Below the pieces are notes generated by a model, which was given only the letters and a program-made list of their open reading frames with translations, did no database searches and was not told the origin of the DNA. The position numbers were made by a program, and so were the translations under genes. From the NCBI GenBank assembly GCA_902806395.1, contig CADCWH010000094.1, forward strand, positions 1-5,406: a DNA stretch of 5,406 bases, given 5' to 3'. Source of the stretch: an uncultured Thermomicrobiales bacterium. GTDB lineage: Bacteria; Chloroflexota; Chloroflexia; Thermomicrobiales; UBA6265. Positions 1 through 4,920 of this stretch are shown here, piece by piece (the first letter of the stretch is position 1; each line of letters begins with the position of its first letter).

Positions 1-39
1 GCGTGTCGCCCACACGTGTCAGTAGAGGGGGATCGACCG

Positions 40-390
40 ATGCATTCGAGCATGATCGGGAAGATCGAGAAGGCGCACCGCTACGCCCGCCAGCCGGAAC
101 GGGTCCGGCTCCAGGGGATCAGCGCCACCTTCCACGGGGGGCACGACGATTATGTCGTGTCGCTGGCGGACGGGACCTGGAACTGCACCTGCCACACCTA
201 TGAATCGCACGCGGTCGGCGACACCTGCAGCCACATCATGGCGATGCAGGAGATGCTCGACGGGATGCTCGACGACGAGACGCGTCACCGGCAGGGGGAC
301 GCGACCGCGATGGCCGGGATCGGCGTGGGCGGTGCCGACACGGCCCCCACCGGACGACCCGACCCGGATGGCACAGCCGTCCAGATCTGA
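40..390 (+). CDS. Small SWIM-type zinc-finger protein
   Basis: The protein is 116 residues from the ATG at 40. A GTG at 16 would add eight residues, but the ATG has a good Shine-Dalgarno (AGAGGGGG, 24-31) eight bases upstream. The N-terminal part (MIGKIEKAHRYA, from residue 5) is basic and looks helical. Residues 30-48 look like beta strands ending in a Trp. Cys49-x-Cys51, an 11-residue gap and Cys63-x-His65 form the CxCxnCxH pattern of SWIM zinc fingers, followed by a hydrophobic helix (IMAMQEML). After about residue 80 the tail is Gly/Pro/Asp-rich and probably disordered. SWIM domains bind Zn and are thought to mediate nucleic-acid or protein binding. Here there is no SWI2/SNF2, MULE transposase or other partner domain, so it is a stand-alone finger of unknown role. 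It stands alone on the plus strand in this window. Confidence 0.8.
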   Translation: MHSSMIGKIEKAHRYARQPERVRLQGISATFHGGHDDYVVSLADGTWNCTCHTYESHAVGDTCSHIMAMQEMLDGMLDDETRHRQGDATAMAGIGVGGADTAPTGRPDPDGTAVQI

Positions 391-676
391 CGCCACCCCC
401 GCTCTCCGCGACCCGAAACAGAATCACATCCCGTGCCGGGGTGGCCGCCAGTGGGTTGCCCCGGTAGGCCCTGGCGTGTCTGATCTGGAGACGGCCCACT
501 CAGCCGGTTCCGCTCTGTCGAGGATGCGACGCTATCGGTCCCGGGCAACGGGAGGACGAGCCCTGGCAATCTTGGACCCGGGCAGAATGACTTGGCCCAC
601 ATCGCCGGTGTCATAGATGACCAGGCTGGGCGACCAGGAGAACCGGGGTCACCGGGGCGGGAAACGAACCCCTCCC
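391..676. other. Stretch without a convincing gene
   Basis: This lies between the SWIM-protein stop and the end of the minus-strand hypothetical CDS. No reading frame here has both a start signal and protein-like composition. The longer open frames are Arg/Pro/Ser-rich shadows. A weak hairpin (TGCCGGGG at 434-441 against CCCCGGTA at 459-466, one G-T pair, 17-base loop) lacks a T-run and is not a convincing terminator. A short minus-strand open segment (535-648) reads as a plausible peptide (core SLVIYDTGDVGQVILPGSK) but has no start codon or ribosome binding site, and could be a decayed remnant or chance. Confidence 0.5.
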
Positions 677-1039
677 CTACCCACGTCGCGGGTCCGAACG
701 CGGCGGGAGGTGGTTCGGCCCCGGCGGACGGGCGCCGCCGTCGAGGTCGGGACGAGTCGCCAGGGGCGGATGCGGTAGCGTGATGACGAATGGTCCGGCG
801 CGCTCGATAGGGTCGAAGGGGTCACGGGCTGCTCCCCGGTGGGCGAAGGCAGTCCGGCTGATGGGAACGGGTTCGCGGAGTGTCGTGAACACCGGGGCCG
901 AGACGATGGCGAGGGCCAAACGACCGGCGAAGAGGTAGGCCCGGGGCCAGGCGAGACCCGCGGGGCCCCGTCCTGTGCGAATGGCGCTGTCGCGTCCCGA
1001 CGCCGTCTCGCCTGGTGGGCTCACGGTCTCACCCGACAT
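677..1039 (-). CDS. Hypothetical protein, weakly supported
   Basis: The frame encodes 120 residues from an ATG at 1039, with GGGGGA (1046-1051) six bases upstream as a possible ribosome binding site. I do not recognise the family. Residues about 29-51 (LAWPRAYLFAGRLALAIVSAPVF) are hydrophobic and could be a single membrane segment or a buried helix. Both ends are Pro/Gly/Arg-rich. By my manual count about 77% of third positions are G or C, against about 67% of second positions, which is compatible with coding but not decisive. It follows the cyclic-di-AMP receptor gene on the same strand after a 75-base gap, so the two could be co-transcribed. The alternative is non-coding DNA with an accidental open frame, or a decayed gene. 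Confidence 0.35.
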   Translation of the reverse strand: MSGETVSPPGETASGRDSAIRTGRGPAGLAWPRAYLFAGRLALAIVSAPVFTTLREPVPISRTAFAHRGAARDPFDPIERAGPFVITLPHPPLATRPDLDGGARPPGPNHLPPRSDPRRG

Positions 1040-1114
1040 GGTTCATCCCCCGTTCGGCCAGCGTTGTGGCCCGTGCGTCGCGCGTCGCCCCGGCATCCGG
1101 ATACCTCGAACCGT

Positions 1115-1486
1115 TCAGATGCGAAGTCCCGGTGTGGCCGCGATACGCTCCCGGCCGATGGCGTCGAACTGCCACATGGCGCCGAGGCGGACCACGAAGA
1201 CCACCCCGCCGCCGATGCGGACATCGACCACCTCGGTCGGGTCGGCGTCGATCGTCGTGGTGCTCGGGTGCGCCGTGACGGCCGGGCGGCGGGCGCAGGT
1301 TTCCCGACAGAGGCCGGTCACCACGGACACGGCGTCGTCCTCGACCGCGACCAGGACGGTCGTGTTTCCCTGGCGGAGGAAGCCTCCGGTAGTCCGCAGC
1401 ATGGTGGCGCGAAAGCCAGCCTCGGCCAGGGCGCGAAGGAAGGGATTGGCGTCATAATCCTGCACGACGGCGACGACGAGGCGCAC
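1115..1486 (-). CDS. darA: Cyclic-di-AMP receptor, PII-like (DarA/PstA family)
   Basis: This 123-residue protein matches the PII-like cyclic-di-AMP receptors (DarA of Bacillus, PstA of Staphylococcus; usually about 109 residues). They form trimers in the cytosol and bind the second messenger between subunits. It opens MRLVVAVVQDYDAN, like the family start M-K-[LM]-I-V-A-V-V-Q-D-x-D. The TTGGFLRQGNTT core follows at 32-43, then VAVED (46-50), and the closing strand IGGGVVFVV at 91-99 before WQF. Thr28, Phe36, Leu37 and Asn41 fall at the numbers I recall for the ligand-contacting residues of PstA. The last 15 or so residues are a tail beyond the usual end. I chose the GTG at 1486 because the family N-terminus begins there and CCGGAG (1496-1501) sits nine bases upstream. 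The frame stays open through the upstream tandem repeat, but that part is not protein-like. The gene is divergent from the creatininase/aconitase X operon. Confidence 0.92.
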   Translation of the reverse strand: MRLVVAVVQDYDANPFLRALAEAGFRATMLRTTGGFLRQGNTTVLVAVEDDAVSVVTGLCRETCARRPAVTAHPSTTTIDADPTEVVDVRIGGGVVFVVRLGAMWQFDAIGRERIAATPGLRI

Positions 1487-1495
1487 GGGGTGATG

Positions 1496-1501
1496 CTCCG
1501 G
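1496..1501 (-). promoter_or_regulatory. Ribosome binding site deciding the GTG start of the cyclic-di-AMP receptor
   Basis: On the minus strand this reads CCGGAG, nine bases before the GTG whose codon occupies 1484-1486. It supports the internal GTG over an ATG at 1594, which would add 36 residues made mostly from the tandem repeat. Confidence 0.7.
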
Positions 1502-1502
1502 T

Positions 1503-1565
1503 GACGGTAGACGGTAGACGGTAGACGGTAGACGGTAGACGGTAGACGGTAGACGGTAGACGGTA
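1503..1565. repeat. 7-base tandem repeat, nine perfect copies, in a divergent promoter region
   Basis: The unit GACGGTA (TACCGTC on the other strand) is repeated nine times without error over 63 bases, with a trailing G at 1566. It fills most of the 98-base gap between the cyclic-di-AMP receptor start (1486) and the creatininase start (1585). Only about 16-19 bases remain on each side, and these hold the ribosome binding sites. Because 7 is not a multiple of 3, every minus-strand frame reads the same heptapeptide (STVYRLP) in a different phase and stays open, while every plus frame meets TAG. Perfect copies imply recent expansion or correction and likely copy-number variability by slippage. 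Single GACGGTA occurrences elsewhere in the window do not cluster. Confidence 0.98.
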
Positions 1566-1584
1566 GGAAAGGATAACGCCCACG

Positions 1585-2397
1585 ATGACCGCACCGCTCA
1601 CCGGCCGCCTCCGGCACGACTGGACGGCCCATGACCTGGCAGGGATGACCTGGCCGGAGGCGGACCGGCGGCTGGGACCGGGGTCGATCGCGCTGCTGCC
1701 GATCGGGGCGATCGAGGCGCACGGGCCACACCTGCCGCTGGATACGGACGTGATCATCGCTCGGGCGACTGCGGGGCACGCGGCGTACCGCCTGGCGGCG
1801 CGGGGTGATGTGCCGGTCGTGCTGCCGCCGATCACCTATGGGGTCAGCCGGGTGGGCACCTGCTTCGCGGGGACGACGCCGGTCGGGCCGGAGCTGGTGG
1901 CGGGACTGGTGGCGACGGTGCTGGCGGAGGTGGCGCGGCAGGGAGTGTGCCGGTTCGCGGTGGTCAATGCCCACCTGGAGCCCGCCCACGTGGCGGCGGT
2001 CGAGGCGGGGATCGCGGCGTTCTTGGCGGGGGAAGCCGGGGGATGCACGGTGGCGTTCCCGGACCAGCGGCAGCCGCGTTGGGCGGCGATGCTGTCGGAG
2101 GAGTTCCGGCGCGGGGCACGCCATGCCGGCGGGTACGAGACGTCGCTGCTCCTGGCGGCGGCGCCGGAGACGGTGCGGGAGGATATGCTGGTTGGCCTGC
2201 CTCCCGTCTGGGTGGACTTGCCAGAGCGGCTGCGGGCCGGAGCGACCACCTTCTCCGAGGCGGGCGGCGTGGACGGCTACTTCGGCGACCCGGCGAGCGC
2301 GTCGGCGGCGGAGGGGGCGTGGTTGTTCGGGCGGCTGGCGGAGATTGTTCTCCTGTGTTTGGACGAGGCGGTGGCGGGGGTCGAGCATGGGCGGTGA
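1585..2397 (+). CDS. Creatininase-family metal-dependent amidohydrolase
   Basis: The protein is 270 residues, the usual length of this family (creatininase, MftE, ArfB and relatives), cytosolic enzymes that mostly cleave C-N amide bonds with two divalent metals. Residues 38-55 (LLPIGAIEAHGPHLPLDTD) carry Glu44, His46 and Asp55. NAHLEP at 128-133 supplies His130 and Glu132. These five line up at a constant offset of ten with the metal ligands I recall for Pseudomonas creatininase (Glu34, His36, Asp45, His120, Glu122), so the metal site looks intact. HAGGYETS (180-187) is the family's second conserved block. The more common NGHGGN motif is replaced by NAHLEP, so it is not a typical MftE. The ATG at 1585 has AGGAAAGGA (1565-1573) eleven bases upstream, directly abutting the tandem repeat. 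It is the first gene of an operon with the aconitase X subunits. The substrate is unknown; true creatinine hydrolysis is possible but unproven. Confidence 0.93.
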   Translation: MTAPLTGRLRHDWTAHDLAGMTWPEADRRLGPGSIALLPIGAIEAHGPHLPLDTDVIIARATAGHAAYRLAARGDVPVVLPPITYGVSRVGTCFAGTTPVGPELVAGLVATVLAEVARQGVCRFAVVNAHLEPAHVAAVEAGIAAFLAGEAGGCTVAFPDQRQPRWAAMLSEEFRRGARHAGGYETSLLLAAAPETVREDMLVGLPPVWVDLPERLRAGATTFSEAGGVDGYFGDPASASAAEGAWLFGRLAEIVLLCLDEAVAGVEHGR

Positions 2398-3673
2398 GAT
2401 CGACCCGTCACTGCGCCTCTCTGACGAGGAACGGGGAATGCTCACGGGCGTTGCCGGGGAGGCTGTCCGGCTTGCGATGCGGATCCTCTGCCGGGTAGCG
2501 CCTGCCTATGGAGCGAGGGCGCTGCTGCCGATCACGCGAGCGCACATAGACGGCTGCATCTACGAGGGAGAGGCGGGGCTTGCCTTCGCGGAACGGCTGG
2601 CGGCGGCCGGGGGGCAGGTCCGGGTACCGACCTCGCTGAACGTGATCTCGCTGGACCGGGAGCGATGGCGGGATCACGGGCTGTCCGAGGGGTACGCCGA
2701 TGGGGCGGCGCGACTGGGTCAAGCCTACGTCTCGATGGGGGCGACGCCGGCGTTCACCTGCGCGCCCTACCAGACGGCGGACCGGCCGACCTTCGGAGAA
2801 CAGGTGGCGTGGGCGGAGTCGAACGCGGTCGCATTTGCCAACGCGATCATCGGGGCCCGGACGAACCGGTATGGGGACTACCTCGACGCCGCCTGCGCTC
2901 TGACCGGCCGCGCGCCGGCGGCCGGTCTGCATCTCGATGAGCCGCGCCTGGGCACGGACATCGTGAAACTGGTCGGCATCTCGCCGGAGCTGATGGCGGA
3001 TGATACGTTTTGGCCAGTCCTGGGATATCACCTCGGCGAAGTGGTCGATGACGAAGTGCCAGTCGTGGTCGGGCTCGGGGAATCGCCGGGGGAGGACGCC
3101 TTGAAGGCGCTGGCGGCGGCGGCGGCGACCTCGGGATCGGTGGCGATGTTCCACCTGGTCGGGATCACGCCGGAGGCGGCGACGCTGGAGGAGGCTACCG
3201 GAGGCCGGGCGGCGCGGCGCACGGTGCGGGTGACCCTGTCCGACCTGCGGGCGACGCGGGATCGCCTGGACTCGGCGGGACCACGGGACCGATTGGGGCT
3301 GGTGGCATTCGGCAGCCCGCATTGCAGCCTGGCGGAGTGCAGGCGGTTGGCGGAGTTGATGGCGGGGAGGAGGGCGGCGGCGGAAGTCGACGTCTGGGTG
3401 ACGACGAGCCGGGCGGTACGCGACCTGCTCGCGTGGGGCGGGGAATTGGCGACGCTGGAAGCGTTCGGGGCGACGGTAACGGCGGACACCTGCATCGTGG
3501 TGTCGCCGCTGGTGCGGCAAAGTGGGACGACGATGATGACCAACTCGGCCAAGTACGCCCACTACGGACCCGGCATCACCGGGAACCGGGCCAGCTTCGC
3601 CTCGACGGTGGACTGCGTCGCGTCGGCCGAGGCGGGCCGGGTGCTACGGGAGGCCGGGCCGTGGGAGGCATGA
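2387..3673 (+). CDS. Aconitase X catalytic (large) subunit, DUF521 family
   Basis: The protein is 428 residues, near the usual length of about 400. Aconitase X enzymes are iron-sulfur dehydratases; characterised members act on cis-3-hydroxy-L-proline (bacteria) or mevalonate 5-phosphate (archaea). Family blocks appear in order: RAHIDGCIYEGEAGLAFAE (51-69), VPTSLNVISLDRERW (80-94), MGATPAFTCAPYQ (117-129), EQVAWAESNAVAFANAIIGART (138-159) with NRYGDYLDAACALTGRAP (160-177), GLHLDEPR (180-187), GSPHCSLAE (309-317), TADTCIVVSPL (365-375), then TNSAKYAHYGPG (385-396). Cys125, Cys313 and Cys369 are the likely cluster ligands by position in these motifs. An Ala run at 242-247 comes from a GGC repeat. 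The ATG at 2387 overlaps the creatininase stop by 11 bases, after GGGGG at 2376-2380; the frame is open further upstream, but that part is an Arg/Trp/Cys-rich shadow. It must pair with the swivel subunit encoded immediately downstream. Confidence 0.95.
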   Translation: MGGEIDPSLRLSDEERGMLTGVAGEAVRLAMRILCRVAPAYGARALLPITRAHIDGCIYEGEAGLAFAERLAAAGGQVRVPTSLNVISLDRERWRDHGLSEGYADGAARLGQAYVSMGATPAFTCAPYQTADRPTFGEQVAWAESNAVAFANAIIGARTNRYGDYLDAACALTGRAPAAGLHLDEPRLGTDIVKLVGISPELMADDTFWPVLGYHLGEVVDDEVPVVVGLGESPGEDALKALAAAAATSGSVAMFHLVGITPEAATLEEATGGRAARRTVRVTLSDLRATRDRLDSAGPRDRLGLVAFGSPHCSLAECRRLAELMAGRRAAAEVDVWVTTSRAVRDLLAWGGELATLEAFGATVTADTCIVVSPLVRQSGTTMMTNSAKYAHYGPGITGNRASFASTVDCVASAEAGRVLREAGPWEA

Positions 3674-4269
3674 CGGATCCCCCGGCCGATGGGCGACGGG
3701 GGGAACCGGGCGCCGACACGAGGACCGTCGTCGAAACGCCCATCGGTCCTGACATGGGATGGGAGTCCATCACCACGGTCCCGTCCATGGCCGCTGCGGT
3801 GACGCTGCCGGTCACCTGGTCGGTGGCGCCGGTCGAGGGCCAAGCCGTCTCGGGAGAAGCGTTGGTCACGGACGTGCCGCTCAGCCTCTGGGGCGGCTTC
3901 GACCCGGGGCGCGGAGTGGTGATCGACGAGCGACATCCCCTGCGAGGCGCGACGCTCTGCGGTCGGGTGCTGGTGATGCCGTCCGGTCGTGGGTCATGTT
4001 CGGCGAGTGGGGTGCTGCTCGAGAGCATCTGTCTCGGGACCGGGCCGGCGGCGATCCTGACGCACCGGCCCGACCCGATCCTGACCCTGGGGTCGGTACT
4101 GGCGGAGGAACTGCACGGGCTGACGGTCCCGGTCGGGACGCTGGCGGGGGACGTTGCGGACTACATGGGGTTGACAGGGCAGACCGTGACGTTGACGCCG
4201 ACGGGCATCACGATCGGTGCAGAGAAACTGGGGGGCATCGCCAATGCCGGACCGGCATCCGATCCATAG
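3670..4269 (+). CDS. Aconitase X swivel (small) subunit, DUF126 family
   Basis: The protein is 199 residues. It supplies the swivel domain of aconitase X, which closes over the catalytic subunit's active site. Key blocks are VEGQAVSGEALVTDVPLSLWGGFDP (55-79), DERHPLRGATLCGRVLVMP (86-104), SGRGSCSASGVLLESI (105-120), GPAAILTHRPDPILTLGSVLAEEL (125-148) and a C-terminal strand region to ITIGAEKLGGIANA. Ser109 in GRGSC is the likely counterpart of the aconitase swivel serine. As far as I recall, a GSC-x-x-SGVLLE stretch is typical of bacterial members, while archaeal phosphomevalonate dehydratases tend to read GST-V-G-S. The ATG overlaps the large-subunit stop (ATGA, 3670-3673), and GGGAGG at 3663-3668 is very close to it. 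The first 45 or so residues precede the usual domain start. ATGs at 3754 or 3787 would remove most of this extension but have no ribosome binding site, so the N-terminus is uncertain. The stop is TAG. Confidence 0.92.
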   Translation: MTDPPADGRRGEPGADTRTVVETPIGPDMGWESITTVPSMAAAVTLPVTWSVAPVEGQAVSGEALVTDVPLSLWGGFDPGRGVVIDERHPLRGATLCGRVLVMPSGRGSCSASGVLLESICLGTGPAAILTHRPDPILTLGSVLAEELHGLTVPVGTLAGDVADYMGLTGQTVTLTPTGITIGAEKLGGIANAGPASDP

Positions 4270-4293
4270 GCCCGGGCAGGGACGTGATGAATC

Positions 4294-4305
4294 GGACCGC
4301 GGTCC
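4294..4305. repeat. Perfect 12-base palindrome
   Basis: GGACCGCGGTCC is its own reverse complement and lies 25 bases after the aconitase X small-subunit stop. It could be a protein-binding site or part of a transcript end structure, but no T-run follows, so I do not call it a terminator. Confidence 0.5.
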
Positions 4306-4329
4306 CGGCCAGGCTGGGCCCTCGTCGGT

Positions 4330-4355
4330 GACGGAAGGATGATCAGCCTTGCGTC
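4330..4355. promoter_or_regulatory. Loop-less dyad, operator-like
   Basis: The site is centred on TGATCA (4340-4345). Arms GACGGAAGGA (4330-4339) and GCCTTGCGTC (4346-4355) pair at all but two positions, giving 11 of 13 symmetric pairs. The lack of a loop fits a binding site for a dimeric regulator better than an RNA hairpin. No promoter next to it can be identified confidently; the nearest start on the plus strand is at 4549. Confidence 0.35.
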
Positions 4356-4531
4356 CCGATCCGGCTCACCACCGATGGGGGATCGCCCGGGACGGTGTGC
4401 GCGGAGATAGTGTGGACTGGTAGAGTGCCGCGAGCGGGCTCCGACCGGCCGACTCGTTGCCAGAGCCGATGCCCGACCCGTTCGTGCCGGACCGCCGGGG
4501 CTGCCCACGGTGTCCGGCTTGAGTGACCTCC

Positions 4532-4538
4532 GAAGGAG
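4532..4538 (+). promoter_or_regulatory. Ribosome binding site for the small basic protein
   Basis: GAAGGAG lies ten bases before the ATG at 4549 and is among the closest matches to the anti-Shine-Dalgarno in the window. It is the main reason to consider the short frame after it real. Confidence 0.45.
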
Positions 4539-4548
4539 CAGAGATCCC

Positions 4549-4686
4549 ATGCGGAACGCGTTCCCGCGCCTGCGACGCCTGATCGACGTCGTCACGGCGC
4601 TACCGGGCAAGGTGGCCTGGCCAACGCGGCAACCGGCCCTCGTGCCGGTGCCCGTCCGCTCGGACCAGACGCGGCGACGGCGGTAG
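4549..4686 (+). CDS. Possible small basic protein, 45 residues
   Basis: The frame reads from ATG to TAG and gives an Arg-rich, cationic peptide. It has an amphipathic-looking N-terminal segment (MRNAFPRLRRLIDVVTALPG), a Pro/Val stretch and an Arg run at the end. A strong GAAGGAG lies ten bases upstream. I do not recognise a family, and it is too short for composition to decide. It is convergent with metK, with the metK terminator between them. It could be a real small protein, the surviving N-terminus of a truncated gene, or a chance frame in GC-rich DNA. Confidence 0.35.
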   Translation: MRNAFPRLRRLIDVVTALPGKVAWPTRQPALVPVPVRSDQTRRRR

Positions 4687-4862
4687 GAGGCGGTCTCTGC
4701 GAGGCGCCCACGCACCCGATGCTTGGCGCGGATGTTCGGCCGGGCAGATAGCTGAAGTGTTGGAGCTTCCGCAGCGGCGGGGTCCCGCCAACGGAGGGTG
4801 CCGCTGTCGTCACCCCGATACGATCCGGTGCCGACGCCGATACACGCCAACGGAAAAGGTGA

Positions 4863-4895
4863 AACGGGGCGTACCGATTGCCGGTGCGCCCCGTT
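4863..4895 (-). terminator. Hairpin terminator downstream of metK
   Basis: Arms at 4863-4876 (AACGGGGCGTACCG) and 4882-4895 (CGGTGCGCCCCGTT) pair over 14 positions around a 5-base loop. One position is a G-U pair in plus-strand RNA but an A-C mismatch in minus-strand RNA. It begins 25 bases past the metK stop. In the metK direction it is followed by TTTCACCTTTTCC, a broken T-run, so it fits an intrinsic terminator for metK and may also block transcription arriving from the left. Confidence 0.7.
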
Positions 4896-4920
4896 CGTTC
4901 GTCTCGCGCGACGGGTGGGA

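Larger units (their letters stand above)
4270..4862. other. Mostly non-coding stretch after the aconitase X operon
   Basis: This holds two palindromic sites (4294-4305 and 4330-4355), one possible small protein (4549-4686), and an imperfect GC-rich stem region near 4772-4806 (CAGCGGC at 4772-4778 against GCCGCTG at 4800-4806, overlapping a GGCGGG/CCCGCC hairpin at 4776-4789). None of the stems has a T-run on either strand. A long minus-strand frame crosses it but overlaps the swivel gene and is Arg/Pro/Ser-rich, so I do not call it. No tRNA or riboswitch structure was recognised. Confidence 0.5.

Noticed and set aside
434..466. Terminator after the SWIM-protein gene
   Set aside because: The stem is short, the loop is 17 bases and no T-run follows on either strand.
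839..1504. Plus-strand frame of 221 codons opposite the cyclic-di-AMP receptor
   Set aside because: Gly/Asp/Arg/His-rich shadow without recognisable motifs; the minus strand encodes a well-matched receptor.
1503..1565. CRISPR array
   Set aside because: The repeat is a continuous 7-base tandem with no spacers.
1487..1594. N-terminal extension of the cyclic-di-AMP receptor to an ATG at 1594
   Set aside because: The extra residues are mostly repeat-derived STVYRLP, and family proteins begin where the GTG at 1486 places the start, with a ribosome binding site nine bases upstream.
1805..2386. Upstream extension of the aconitase X large subunit
   Set aside because: The frame is open but Arg/Trp/Cys-rich and lies inside the creatininase gene; the family start fits the ATG at 2387.
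1318..2445. Long minus-strand frame of 375 codons across the repeat and the creatininase gene
   Set aside because: It is antisense to a clear creatininase, Arg/Pro/Ser-rich, and stays open partly because the 7-base repeat has no minus-strand stops.
2408..3562. Minus-strand frame of 384 codons opposite the aconitase X large subunit
   Set aside because: Its Arg/Pro/Gln-rich composition is that of an antisense shadow of a high-GC gene; the plus strand encodes an unmistakable aconitase X.
4287..4331. 14-residue leader-like peptide starting at ATG 4287
   Set aside because: It has only a weak upstream GGGA, no regulatory codon run and no downstream gene close enough to be attenuated.
4161..4850. 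Minus-strand frame of 229 codons after metK
   Set aside because: It overlaps the conserved end of the swivel subunit gene, is Arg/Ser/Pro-rich, and starts beyond the metK terminator without a ribosome binding site.
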